Assembly (NCBI RefSeq): GCF_000716715.1 | Contig: NZ_JNYJ01000009.1 | Coordinates: 124,001 to 188,000 of the forward strand | Direction: 5' to 3' | DNA length: 64,000 nt | Source: Dactylosporangium aurantiacum | Lineage (GTDB): Bacteria > Actinomycetota > Actinomycetes > Mycobacteriales > Micromonosporaceae | Position numbers and translations under genes: made by a program | The notes under the pieces: generated by a model | What the model saw: the letters and a program-made list of their open reading frames with translations, nothing else | Database searches by the model: none | What the model was told of the DNA's origin: nothing | Shown here: in pieces, positions 9,140 to 16,963 of the stretch | How positions within the stretch are numbered: the first letter of the stretch is position 1 | Layout: every line of letters begins with the position of its first letter

Positions 9140-10788
9140 TGACCCTCCACCAAATACCGGTGCACCAGCGACACCGCCATCGCGCCCTCGCCGACGGCGG
9201 AAGCGACCCTCTTCACCGAGTCTGCGCGTACATCACCCGCGGCGAACACTCCCGGGACGCTGGACTCCAGGTGATAGGGGTCACGGCCGAGCGCGACGTG
9301 CTCGGTGCTGGCCGCGATGTCCGGGCCGGTGAGCACGAAGCCCCGCTCGTCGCGCTGCACGACGCCGTCGAGCCAGTCGGTGCGCGGCTCGGCGCCGATG
9401 AAGATGAACAGCCAGGAGCTCTCGACGGTGCGTTCCTCGCCGGTGGTCATCGACCGCAGCGTGAGCCGCTCCAGGTGCTCGTCGCCGTCGGCCCCGACGA
9501 CCTCCGTGCACGGGTGGACCTCGATCGTCGGCACCGCCGCGATCTGTTCGATCAGGTACCGCGACATCGACGCGTCCAGGTCGGGGGCGCGGATGACGAG
9601 GTGGACACGGCGGGCGTACCGGCTGAAGAACATCGCGGCCTGCCCGGCGGAGTTCGCCCCGCCGACGATGTAGACGTCCTGGTCCGAGCAGCTCGGCGCC
9701 TCCGTCGCGGCGGACCCGTAGTACACGCCGCGGCCGTGGAACTGCTCCAGGCCGGGGGCGTGCAGCCGCCGGTACGACACGCCGGTGGCCAGGATGACGC
9801 TGTGCGCCGCGATCGTCGTGCCGTCCTCGAAGTGCAGCACGCGGGCCGAGCCCTGCACGGCGAGCCGGGTCACCTTGCACGCGGTGAGCAGCTCGGCGCC
9901 GAACTTGACCGCCTGCCGGCGGGCCCGGTCGGTGAGCTGCGCGCCGGAGACCCCGTCGGGGAAGCCGAGGTAGTTCTCGATCCGGCTGCTCTGCCCCGCC
10001 TGCCCGCCGGTCGCCCGCTCCTCCAGCAGCACGGTGCGCAGCCCTTCGGAGGCGCCGTACACCGCCGCGCCGAGGCCCGCGGGCCCGCCGCCGACGACGA
10101 CGAGGTCGTAGAAGTCCGACGCCGGGGTGGTGGTCAGCCCGACCTGCACCGCCAGCTCCGCCTCGCTCGGCGCCACCATCGTCTTGCCCTCGGGGGTCAC
10201 GACCAGCGGCACGTCGGCCTCGGTGAGCCCGGCCGCCGCCAGCAGCCGCTGCCCCTCGGCGTCGTCGGTGGTGTACCAGCGGTACGACACCATGTTGCGG
10301 GCCAGGAAGTCCCGGACCTTGAACGACGGCGCCGACCACCGGTGCCCGACGACCTTCACGTCGGCGACGGGCCGGTCCGGTGCCGCCTTCCACGCCTCCA
10401 GCATGGCGTCCATCACCGGGTACAGCTTCTCCTCCGGCGGGTGCCACGGCTTGAGCAGGTAGTGGTCGAGGTCGACGATGTTGATCGCCTGGATCGCGGC
10501 GTCGGTGTCGGCGTACGCGGTCAGCAGCACCCGGCGGGCGCGCGGGAACAGGTCCATCGCGTGCTCGAGGAACTGCAGCCCGGTCATGTTCGGCATGCGG
10601 TAGTCGGCGAGCAGCACCGCGACCTGCTCACCGCGCAGCTTCAGCTCCTTGAGCGCGTCGAGGGCCTCCTGGCCGGAGTCGGCGCGGATGATGCGGTATT
10701 CCTCCGCGTACTGCTTGCGAAGGTCACGGGCGACCGCCCGGGACACCGCGGGGTCGTCGTCCACGGTCAAGATCGCTGGCTTGGCCAT
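9136..10788 (-). CDS. Response-regulator/thioredoxin-reductase-like fusion flavoprotein
   Basis: About 550 residues in three parts. The N-terminus is a receiver domain (ILTVDDDP, phospho-acceptor in LLADYRMP, conserved lysine in LLKPW). Residues of about 137-205 resemble a thioredoxin/glutaredoxin fold (WSAPSFKVRDFLARNMVSY) without a CxxC pair. The rest is an FAD/NAD(P)H pyridine-nucleotide reductase (VVVGGGPAGLGAAVYGASEG, second nucleotide site VYIVGGANSAGQAAMFF, terminal FAD motif GVFAAGDVR). The redox-active CxxC expected before the second nucleotide site is reduced to one cysteine in TEAPSCSDQ. I chose the ATG at 10788 (MAKPAILTVDDD); the frame continues 11 codons upstream. It is co-transcribed with the kinase downstream and divergent from the UBP zinc-finger gene. 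Confidence 0.85.
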   Translation of the reverse strand: MAKPAILTVDDDPAVSRAVARDLRKQYAEEYRIIRADSGQEALDALKELKLRGEQVAVLLADYRMPNMTGLQFLEHAMDLFPRARRVLLTAYADTDAAIQAINIVDLDHYLLKPWHPPEEKLYPVMDAMLEAWKAAPDRPVADVKVVGHRWSAPSFKVRDFLARNMVSYRWYTTDDAEGQRLLAAAGLTEADVPLVVTPEGKTMVAPSEAELAVQVGLTTTPASDFYDLVVVGGGPAGLGAAVYGASEGLRTVLLEERATGGQAGQSSRIENYLGFPDGVSGAQLTDRARRQAVKFGAELLTACKVTRLAVQGSARVLHFEDGTTIAAHSVILATGVSYRRLHAPGLEQFHGRGVYYGSAATEAPSCSDQDVYIVGGANSAGQAAMFFSRYARRVHLVIRAPDLDASMSRYLIEQIAAVPTIEVHPCTEVVGADGDEHLERLTLRSMTTGEERTVESSWLFIFIGAEPRTDWLDGVVQRDERGFVLTGPDIAASTEHVALGRDPYHLESSVPGVFAAGDVRADSVKRVASAVGEGAMAVSLVHRYLVEGQ

Positions 10789-10876
10789 GGACCTAATCCA
10801 ACCACGCGTTTCGGCGTTCAACGAATACTGCCCGCCGCGGGTGAGACGACCGGCGCTGCGACGCCCGCCGACCGGA

Positions 10877-10882
10877 TACGGT
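10877..10882 (+). promoter_or_regulatory. -10 box TACGGT for a leaderless UBP zinc-finger gene
   Basis: TACGGT ends 7 bases before the GTG at 10890, the spacing at which transcription would begin on the start codon itself. Confidence 0.45.
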
Positions 10883-10889
10883 GTGCTCC

Positions 10890-11180
10890 GTGAGTAACCC
10901 GTGTGAGCACCTCGACCTGATCAACGACGTCCAGCCCAGCGCCGAGGGCTGCGAAGACTGCCTCGCCTCCGGCGGCCGCTGGGTGCATCTGCGGCTCTGC
11001 CTGACCTGCGGGCACGTCGGCTGCTGCGACTCCTCACCCGCCAAGCACGCCACCGCGCACTACCACGGCGTGGGCCATCCCCTGGTCCAGTCGTTCGAGC
11101 CGGGCGAGGAGTGGGTGTGGTGCTACGCCGACGACGCGCTGCTCAAGGTCTCCGGCCTGCCGGAGCGCTCCCATCCCTGA
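10890..11180 (+). CDS. UBP-type zinc-finger domain protein
   Basis: A 96-residue protein that is almost entirely a UBP-type (ubiquitin-hydrolase-like) zinc finger. Metal-ligand cysteines and histidines occur in the expected order: CEHL near the start, CEDC, LCLTCGHVGCCDSS, KHATAHYHGVGHPLV, and the closing WCYADD. In eukaryotes this fold binds ubiquitin C-termini; bacteria lack ubiquitin, so here the ligand is unknown. It is transcribed divergently from the receiver-reductase fusion with about 100 bases between starts, and this three-gene neighbourhood (cNMP-kinase, receiver-reductase, UBP finger) suggests one redox-signalling unit. Start chosen at GTG 10890; GTG 10881 is an alternative. Confidence 0.82.
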   Translation: MSNPCEHLDLINDVQPSAEGCEDCLASGGRWVHLRLCLTCGHVGCCDSSPAKHATAHYHGVGHPLVQSFEPGEEWVWCYADDALLKVSGLPERSHP

Positions 11181-11820
11181 GCTGTGGCTTCTGCCGCCCT
11201 TTTCGCGGTCGAGAGTGACGTTCGGGAGCGGCGGCACCGGTCCGTTGTCGTAGGGGCGGCTGGACATCTGGCTGAAGGTGGCGACCCTCGGCCGAGACCT
11301 CGGTCCGCCGCGTCGAGTTCCGTTCTGGTATCGGTCCGCCTCGGCAGGTCGTGCACGGCCGCGGCGAGATCGACCCCGAGGTGCTCGACGCTGCCGGGCC
11401 GCGACTCGGCGCAGGTCGGCACGGGTCGAGGCGAGGTGCGACACTACCCCGACCACGTCCACGAGTGGCCCGTCCGGATGGCCGTCGTCCACACCGACGG
11501 CGAGTGCCACTACGCCGTGGGCGTCATGTCCCACCTCGTGCTCAACGCCGCCGGCGCCGTCCTTCCACGAGACCGATCCCCGCACCGCGACCCCCTCCCG
11601 CTCGAACGGGCCCGTCGCCAGTCCTTGCCCTCCGGCACCCACCAGAACACCGCCGCGCTGCGACACTGGGGCCCTGCCCGATTTCGCCGTGCCGCGACGC
11701 CCGTAGCCCTCGCCACTGGACCGGCGTCCTGCACGCCACGGCCCTGCCCGTGGGGGTGCGCACGGTCGACCCAGCGCGTCGGCACCGAACCCGCCTCCGC
11801 GCTGCTCGCCGCGTTCGCCG

Positions 11821-11940
11821 TCGTTGCCGCCGTCACTGTCGCCGTTGCCGTTGCCGTTGCCGCCGCCGTCGCCGTTGCCGTCGCCGCCGTTGCCGTTGCC
11901 GTCGCCGCCGCCGTCGCCATCGTCGTCGCCGCCGTCTTCG
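11821..11940. repeat. GCCGTT/GCCGTC hexamer tract
   Basis: About 120 bases built from degenerate GCCGTY hexamers with occasional GCCGCC units. In one minus-strand frame it would encode Gly-Asn/Gly-Asp repeats and in a plus-strand frame Ala-Val repeats, but no credible gene contains it. Confidence 0.75.
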
Positions 11941-11954
11941 CCCAGCTGACCGGC

Positions 11955-12015
11955 GCTGCCGTCATCGTCCCGGCGGCTGCCGTCATCGTCCCGGCTGCCG
12001 TCATCGTCCCGGCGG
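11955..12015. repeat. Three-copy tandem repeat, 18-21 base period
   Basis: Copies begin at 11955, 11976 and 11994, each with the core GCTGCCGTCATCGTCCCGGC; the spacing differs by a three-base insertion. Confidence 0.75.
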
Positions 12016-12420
12016 CCGCGGCGACCACGTAGCCCGGCGCTCCGCTGTGTCCGCTGCGGCTCAACCTGCTGGAGCCCAACACCTGCTGGGCCCAAACGGG
12101 GTCAGTGCTCCTGCGCGGCGAGTGCTCCCGCAAGGCAAGCGACGGTCGATGCTCGTGATCTTGCGGCGCGTCGTCACGGCACGCCGCAACGTCCGGCGCG
12201 GGTTCGGCGAGCTTCCCTCGATTCCGGCGAGCGTCCGTCGCCACCGGCGAGCGTCCGGCGGGCTTCCGTCGCCGACTCCGTGAGTGCTTGCGCGGATCGT
12301 CGTGCGACCGGCGAGCCGTCAACAAGTCCGGCGATCCGTCACAGGACCGGGAAGTTGGCGCCGAGCCGGGTCCGCGAGCGCGCCGCCCTGCGTTACGTCC
12401 GGCGAGATCCCGCTTGCCCG

Positions 12421-12472
12421 GAGCTTGCCGGAGCTTGCCGGAGCTTGCCGGAGCTTGCCCGGAGCTTGCCCG
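12421..12472. repeat. Five-copy minisatellite with 10-11 base unit
   Basis: Three copies of GAGCTTGCCG followed by two copies of GAGCTTGCCCG, preceded by a degenerate copy at 12411. The unit length is not a multiple of three, which argues against a protein-coding origin. Confidence 0.8.
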
Positions 12473-12702
12473 GAGGTGGCGCTTGCCGTGGTCGGGCGGC
12501 GTCGGGGGAGTCGGCGAACTCGTCGGGGAAATTTCGCGGACCGATGTCGAGGCCGCGGGTGGTGGCTCCGACTGTCTCTGGCAGCAACGCCTGGTCGAGG
12601 TCGTGCCGGGCGTCCGCTGTATCAGCACTCTACACCAGCGTTGCAAGTTGATCTCTGGTGTGGTTGCTGTCGGTAGTTGATAGTGGAGAAGAGGGGTCTG
12701 GC

Positions 12703-13551
12703 GTGTTGTTCGAGCATCACCATACCTGGATCGTCGGGCAGACCGAATTGCTCGTCGAGGCGTTGGCGGGTGGGGCGGATCTGCGGGCGGAGGTGCCGTC
12801 CTGTCCGGGCTGGAGCCTCGGGGCGTTGCTGCGGCACATCGGGGGTGGGCACCGGTGGGCGGCCGAGGTCGTGCGTACCAGGGCCACCGGCTGGCTGCCC
12901 GACGGCATTGTCCGGGACGTCGCCGGGGACGACGGCGGGCGGGTGCCCGGTGGCTGGCTGCTCGACGGGGCCCATGAGCTGGCCGCGGCGCTGGCTGAAG
13001 CGGGGCCGGACGCGCCGGTGTGGACGCCGTTCGAGCTCGGCGGGATGCCGTTCTGGGCGCGGCGGTTCGCGCACGAGACGGTGATCCACCGGGCCGACGC
13101 GATGCTGGCGGCCGGTGTGCCGTTCGAGGTGGCGACGGAGGTGGCGGTGGACGCGATGGACGAGTGGATGCAGCTGGACGCGCATCCGGTCCATTTTGAC
13201 CTGCGACCCGAGAAGCGCGCGGTCCTCGGGGCCGGGCGGACCATCGCCCTCGTCGCCGCCGAGATGCCCGCCGAGATGCCCGCCGAGATGCGCGCCGAGA
13301 TGCCCGCCGAGATGCCCGCCGAGATGCCCGCCGAGATGCCCGCGCGGCTGGATGGTCAGGGCTGGTTCGTCGACCTGACCGGCGAGGTCAACACGTGGCG
13401 GCGCGGTGGTGGTCCGGCCGCCGTGACCGTCCAGGCGCCCCTTCAGGATCTGCTGCTCATGGTGTACCGCCGCCGCACCCCCGACGACATGATCATCACC
13501 GGCGACGAGGAGATCCTGCGCCACTGGCTGAGCCACGTGGCCTTCGGCTGA
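12703..13551 (+). CDS. Maleylpyruvate-isomerase/DinB-fold family protein
   Basis: A protein of about 282 residues with an N-terminal mycothiol-dependent maleylpyruvate isomerase-type domain. The motif VPSCPGWSLGALLRHIGGGHRWAAE with its histidines is characteristic, and a second histidine motif RFAHETVIHRADAM follows near residue 120. Members bind a divalent metal and are thought to use mycothiol; most, including this one, have no assigned substrate. The GTG start at 12703 is supported by GGAGAAGAGGGG upstream. An in-frame seven-copy Glu-Met-Pro-Ala repeat at 13261-13344 interrupts the linker before the C-terminal domain. No operon partner: the next gene is convergent. Confidence 0.78.
   Translation: MLFEHHHTWIVGQTELLVEALAGGADLRAEVPSCPGWSLGALLRHIGGGHRWAAEVVRTRATGWLPDGIVRDVAGDDGGRVPGGWLLDGAHELAAALAEAGPDAPVWTPFELGGMPFWARRFAHETVIHRADAMLAAGVPFEVATEVAVDAMDEWMQLDAHPVHFDLRPEKRAVLGAGRTIALVAAEMPAEMPAEMRAEMPAEMPAEMPAEMPARLDGQGWFVDLTGEVNTWRRGGGPAAVTVQAPLQDLLLMVYRRRTPDDMIITGDEEILRHWLSHVAFG
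13261..13344 (+). repeat. Seven-copy 12-base in-frame repeat
   Basis: Seven consecutive copies of GAGATGCCCGCC (third copy GAGATGCGCGCC, last ending CGCG), encoding Glu-Met-Pro-Ala units inside the maleylpyruvate-isomerase-like protein. Copies are near identical, pointing to recent slippage. Confidence 0.9.
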
Positions 13552-13565
13552 CCAGCACCCGAAGG
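13541..13565. terminator. Weak hairpin between convergent genes
   Basis: Seven-base arms CCTTCGG (13541-13547) and CCGAAGG (13559-13565) flank the stop codon of the isomerase-like gene, between it and the convergent NAD kinase gene. Confidence 0.3.
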
Positions 13566-13584
13566 TAGCCGAGACCGCAACGGC

Positions 13585-14457
13585 TCACGCCGGCTCCTCG
13601 GCCTCCAGGCTGCCGTTGACCTGCAGCTTGCGCCGCGCGCGTTCGTAGAAGGTGGTGTACCCCAGGCGCACCACCTTCGCCGCGGACGGGGCTGCCGAGA
13701 CGGTGAGCATGTCGCCGGGTTGCAGCTCGGCGCCGAGGATGCCGTCGATCTCCATGACGAGCCGGCCGCTGCTCGGTAGAAGCTCCAGGTCGAGGTCCTC
13801 GCCGGGGGAGAGCACCATCGCCCGGTTGAAGGCGGAGTGCGCCGCCGCCGGCACGACCAGGATGCCCTCGACGGTCGGGGAGACGATCGGGCCGCCGGCG
13901 GAGAAGCTGTACGCGGTCGAGCCCGTGGGCGTGGCGACGATGAGGGCGTCCGCGGAGTACCGGACGAACGGGTAGCCCTGCATGGAGATGCCGATGGCGG
14001 CCAGGCCCTGCCCGGGCACGCGCACCAGGGCGATGTCGTTGAAGGCGGTCACGTCGGTGCCGTCGGGCAGCCGGGTGCGGATCGCCATGCGCGGCTCGAC
14101 CGTGTACCGGTGTGCGTCGATCGCGCTCAGTGCGTCGGCGAGCTCCTCGACGGCGACCTCGGCGAGGAACCCGAGGCGGCCGAGGTTGACGCCGAGGACC
14201 GGGGTGGGCTTGCCCGACAGCAGCCGCATGCTGCGCAGCATGGTGCCGTCGCCGCCGAGGCTGACCACGAGGGACGCCCGGCTGACCAGCTCGTCGGCGT
14301 CGACCGCGACGGCGGTGCAGTCGATGCGGTCGACCTCGTCGGGCAGGCCGAGCACCGTCACGTCGCGGGTCCGGGCCCAGTCGATGATGGCGTCGATCGC
14401 TGGTTTCGAGTCGCGCCGGGGATGCAGGACCAGCCCGACCGTGTGCACCATGCCCAT
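13585..14457 (-). CDS. nadK: NAD kinase
   Basis: A 290-residue enzyme that phosphorylates NAD to NADP in the cytoplasm. The catalytic loop is SLGGDGTMLR (GGDG), followed by VNLGRLGFLAEV and the second conserved block PTGSTAYSFSAGGPIVSP. Length and motif order match bacterial NAD kinases. Two in-frame starts exist (14457 and 14451, MGM). A TACAGT -10 box six bases before 14457 and the absence of a ribosome site support a leaderless transcript from that ATG. It is followed at a distance by a convergent gene and is divergent from no one; the DUF1275 gene lies just upstream on the same strand. Confidence 0.93.
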   Translation of the reverse strand: MGMVHTVGLVLHPRRDSKPAIDAIIDWARTRDVTVLGLPDEVDRIDCTAVAVDADELVSRASLVVSLGGDGTMLRSMRLLSGKPTPVLGVNLGRLGFLAEVAVEELADALSAIDAHRYTVEPRMAIRTRLPDGTDVTAFNDIALVRVPGQGLAAIGISMQGYPFVRYSADALIVATPTGSTAYSFSAGGPIVSPTVEGILVVPAAAHSAFNRAMVLSPGEDLDLELLPSSGRLVMEIDGILGAELQPGDMLTVSAAPSAAKVVRLGYTTFYERARRKLQVNGSLEAEEPA

Positions 14458-14463
14458 GGCGCA

Positions 14464-14469
14464 ACTGTA
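14464..14469 (-). promoter_or_regulatory. -10 box TACAGT of the NAD kinase gene
   Basis: On the minus strand TACAGT is followed by six bases and then the ATG at 14457, a leaderless arrangement. It lies between the NAD kinase gene and the end of the upstream DUF1275 gene. Confidence 0.5.
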
Positions 14470-14476
14470 CGACCGA

Positions 14477-15085
14477 TCACAACCGCGCCGGCTCGCGATG
14501 CCGGGCCGGGGGTGCCGGCACGGTGGGCGGGCGCCGGGATCCCACCACGAGGGCGGTGGCGACGAGCAGGACCGCGGGCAGTGGGCCGGCCCACGGCACC
14601 CGCTCCAGCAGCAGCCCGGCGCCCAGCGCGCCGGCGGCGACGCACGCCAGCGGCAGCAGCGCGGGCAGGCCCGCGTCGGCGCCGGCGTGCGGGTCGAGCG
14701 TGGCGGCGGCGGTACGCGCGTCACGGCCCGCGGCGTGCTGCAGGCCGGCGGCGATGGCGGCGAGCGCGAGCAGCGGCAGCTGGGTGAGGCCGCGCGGGTC
14801 GTGCTGCGCCACCATCCACCCGCCGCACAGGGTGCACAGCGCGAGCAGCGCCCCGAGCAGGCAGCGGCTGGGTGCGACCCGGCGGGCGAGGAGCACGGTC
14901 CCGCCGTACACGGCGACGGACAGCGCCGCGCGCAGTGCCGTGTCGGGCAGCCGCTGCACGCCCGCGACACCCAGCACGACGAGGTTGCCGGCCGCGACGC
15001 TGCCGAAGACGCCGCCGAGGTACAGCAGGCAGATGCCGTCGACGTACCCTGCCGCGAGGGCCAGCAACCAGTGTGTTCGTCGCAT
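14477..15085 (-). CDS. DUF1275 (YoaK-type) membrane protein
   Basis: A 202-residue integral membrane protein with about six hydrophobic segments. The N-terminal LLALAAGYVDGICLLYLGGVF followed by AAGNLVVLG matches the DUF1275/YoaK family signature (GYVDxxxxL...F...TGN), with AGN in place of TGN. The function of the family is unknown. I chose the ATG at 15085, which places the family motif at the N-terminus; the frame continues upstream with polar sequence. The start is 140 bases from the divergent RsbW-like gene. Confidence 0.78.
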   Translation of the reverse strand: MRRTHWLLALAAGYVDGICLLYLGGVFGSVAAGNLVVLGVAGVQRLPDTALRAALSVAVYGGTVLLARRVAPSRCLLGALLALCTLCGGWMVAQHDPRGLTQLPLLALAAIAAGLQHAAGRDARTAAATLDPHAGADAGLPALLPLACVAAGALGAGLLLERVPWAGPLPAVLLVATALVVGSRRPPTVPAPPARHREPARL

Positions 15086-15225
15086 TCGCGACCCGTTCCC
15101 AGATCCACGCGACCCACCCTCACCCGGACCGGATGAGGATGTTTGCCGTGTGACAAACATGAAACCGGTGGTGCTGAGGGTACGGTCGCGGGGAAACATC
15201 ACAGAGGAAAGGGGGCGATGACACG

Positions 15226-15696
15226 GTGTCGATCGCGCTACGGCTCGCACTGCACCTTCCGCGGGACGCCGCGACGGTGCCGATGGCGCGACGCCTGCTC
15301 GACCAGGCGCTGCGGACGCTCGGCGTCGAGCCCGGCTGCCGCGACGACATCGGGCTGATCCTCACCGAGGCCTGCGCCAACGTCATCGAGCACGCCCTGG
15401 ACACCGACGACTACGAGATCAGCATCGACATCACCGACGTGCGCTGCGTGATCCACGTCGTCAACGACGGCTCCGTGATCGACCCCGCCAGGCTGATCCT
15501 GGCGACCGAGATGACCGACCGCGAGCTGGCCGCCATGGACCTCGCGGTGCTCGACGAGCACGGCCGGGGGCTGCACATCATCCGGGCCCTCGCCGACGAG
15601 CTGTACCTGACCCCGGCCACGTCCGGCGGCCTGGTCCTGCAGGCCGTCACCACCCTGCGCTGGACCAGCGACGCCGAGATCTGGCAGCGCCGCTGA
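15226..15696 (+). CDS. RsbW/SpoIIAB-like ATP-binding regulatory kinase
   Basis: A 156-residue stand-alone GHKL ATPase domain. The N-box is ILTEACANVIEHAL, followed by VVNDG and the G2 box DEHGRGLHIIRALADE. Such proteins act as anti-sigma factors or serine kinases of STAS-domain antagonists. It has no sensor domain and no sigma factor or antagonist gene next to it, so its partner is encoded elsewhere. The GTG start follows AGAGGAAAGGGGG at a spacing of about 11 bases. Confidence 0.8.
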   Translation: MSIALRLALHLPRDAATVPMARRLLDQALRTLGVEPGCRDDIGLILTEACANVIEHALDTDDYEISIDITDVRCVIHVVNDGSVIDPARLILATEMTDRELAAMDLAVLDEHGRGLHIIRALADELYLTPATSGGLVLQAVTTLRWTSDAEIWQRR

Positions 15697-15723
15697 GCCG
15701 AAGAGGGGCCGAGCCCGGCGCGT

Positions 15724-16908
15724 CTAGGCGGTCGGTAGCGGCGCGGCCGCCGCCGACGTCACCGCCCGCCGGCTCAGCAGCGTCACCGCCGCCGCCACCG
15801 CCGCCCCGCCCAGCGCGACGAGCACCGCCGAGCGCGCCGACGCCCCGTCGACGGCCGCGCCGGCCAGGGCGCTGCCGAGCGCGGTCCCGGCCGCCGTCGC
15901 CGTGCCCGTCCACATCCGCGCCTCGGTGCCGGTGCCCGCGGGCGCGGCGCGGTCGGTGAGCTCGTAGGCGATCGCGTTCAACGGCGCCAGCGGCGCCCCG
16001 GCCAGCACGAACAGCGCCGCCAGCCACCACGCCCCGACGGGCAGCAGCAGCGGCGCGAACGCCACGCACATCGCCGCCGACAGCGCCCCGAACGCCGCCG
16101 GTGACACGTGCGGGGTGAGGCTGCCCAGCAGGCTGCCGGCGGCGAAGCCGCCGAGCAGCACCCCGGCGAACCCGGCCCGGCCGCCGGCGGTGGCGAACGC
16201 GGCCGCCGCCACCTGCACCGCGCCGATCGCGACGCCGAGCGCGGTCCGCGAACCGACCAGCGACAGGATGGCGCGGGAGCGCAGCGGGCCGAGCACGCCC
16301 CGGGCCGCGCGGGCCGGCGGGCGCCACGCCCGGGCCGGCGGCAGCAGCGCGAACCCGACCGTCGCCAGCGCGGCGAGGCCGGCGGTGAGGGCCAGCCCGA
16401 GCGCCGGGCGCCCGACGGCGACGACGGCGCCGGCGACCACCGGCCCGGCGATGAACCCGACCTCCAGCAGCGCGCTCTCCAGCCGGTACGACGCCCGCAG
16501 CTGCGGACCGTCGCCCAGCAGCGCGATCCAGATCCCGCGCATGCACGCCGCGACCGGCGGGCGGGCCGCACCGGCGGCCCCGGCGAGGACCATGAGGACG
16601 GCCAGCGGCGCCGACGGCCGCCACGCCACCGCGAGCAGCGCCCCGCCGTGTACGACGGCCGTGGCCAGCAGCACCCGCGTCTGCCCGAACCGGTCGACGA
16701 GCCGGCCGACCAGGGGCGCGCCGGCGCCGGTGCCGACGGCGAACACCCCGGCGACGAGCCCGGCCGCGCCGAACGACCCGCGCTCCTGCTGCACGAGCAG
16801 CACCAGGGCGAGGGCGACCGCCCCCGCCGACAGCCGGGTCAGCAGGTTCGCCCCGGCGAGGGCCTTCGCGTACGGCCGCCGCAGCACCGCCGTCCAGAGT
16901 CGCACCAC
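15724..16908 (-). CDS. MFS family transporter
   Basis: About 394 residues with 12 predicted hydrophobic segments and very high alanine/leucine content. It carries the MFS loop signature GAPLVGRLVDRFGQTRVL between helices 2 and 3. The substrate is not apparent; small-molecule export is the usual role of such sequences. The start is uncertain: GTG at 16908 (VVRLWTAVLRRPYAKALAG) fits an MFS N-terminus, while GTG at 16944 would add twelve mostly arginine- and glycine-rich residues. It converges with the RsbW-like gene. Confidence 0.78.
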   Translation of the reverse strand: MVRLWTAVLRRPYAKALAGANLLTRLSAGAVALALVLLVQQERGSFGAAGLVAGVFAVGTGAGAPLVGRLVDRFGQTRVLLATAVVHGGALLAVAWRPSAPLAVLMVLAGAAGAARPPVAACMRGIWIALLGDGPQLRASYRLESALLEVGFIAGPVVAGAVVAVGRPALGLALTAGLAALATVGFALLPPARAWRPPARAARGVLGPLRSRAILSLVGSRTALGVAIGAVQVAAAAFATAGGRAGFAGVLLGGFAAGSLLGSLTPHVSPAAFGALSAAMCVAFAPLLLPVGAWWLAALFVLAGAPLAPLNAIAYELTDRAAPAGTGTEARMWTGTATAAGTALGSALAGAAVDGASARSAVLVALGGAAVAAAVTLLSRRAVTSAAAAPLPTA

Positions 16909-16963
16909 CCGGGCAGTTCTACGCGAACCGCCCGCGCGGCGCACCCGGTTTCCGCCGGGGCGC

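Larger units (their letters stand above)
11181..12702. other. Repeat-rich stretch without a convincing gene
   Basis: About 1.5 kb in which every frame is open for long distances but none encodes recognisable domains. Overlapping frames on both strands consist of hexamer-repeat translations or arginine-rich shadow text. Three separate tandem-repeat tracts lie inside and are listed separately, along with loose 20-base repeats around 12200-12270. A minus-strand frame at about 12393-12620 contains a protein-like segment (ALLPETVGATTRGLDIGPRN) with no good start; it may be a gene fragment. The last 40 bases carry the ribosome site of the next gene. I regard the stretch as decayed or structural DNA. 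Confidence 0.5.

Noticed and set aside
7649..9142. 497-codon plus-strand frame opposite the cNMP kinase
   Set aside because: Antisense shadow of a gene with H-, N- and G-boxes in order.
11184..12032. 282-codon plus-strand frame ending in Ala-Val repeats
   Set aside because: No recognisable domain; the C-terminal third is a translation of minisatellites, and other frames are equally open.
11034..12095. 353-codon minus-strand frame with Gly-Asn/Gly-Asp repeats
   Set aside because: It runs through the UBP zinc-finger gene in antisense, the repeat text derives from the hexamer tract and no domain or ribosome site supports it.
11821..12472. CRISPR array
   Set aside because: Repeats are directly adjacent without unique spacers of constant size, and no cas genes are in the window.
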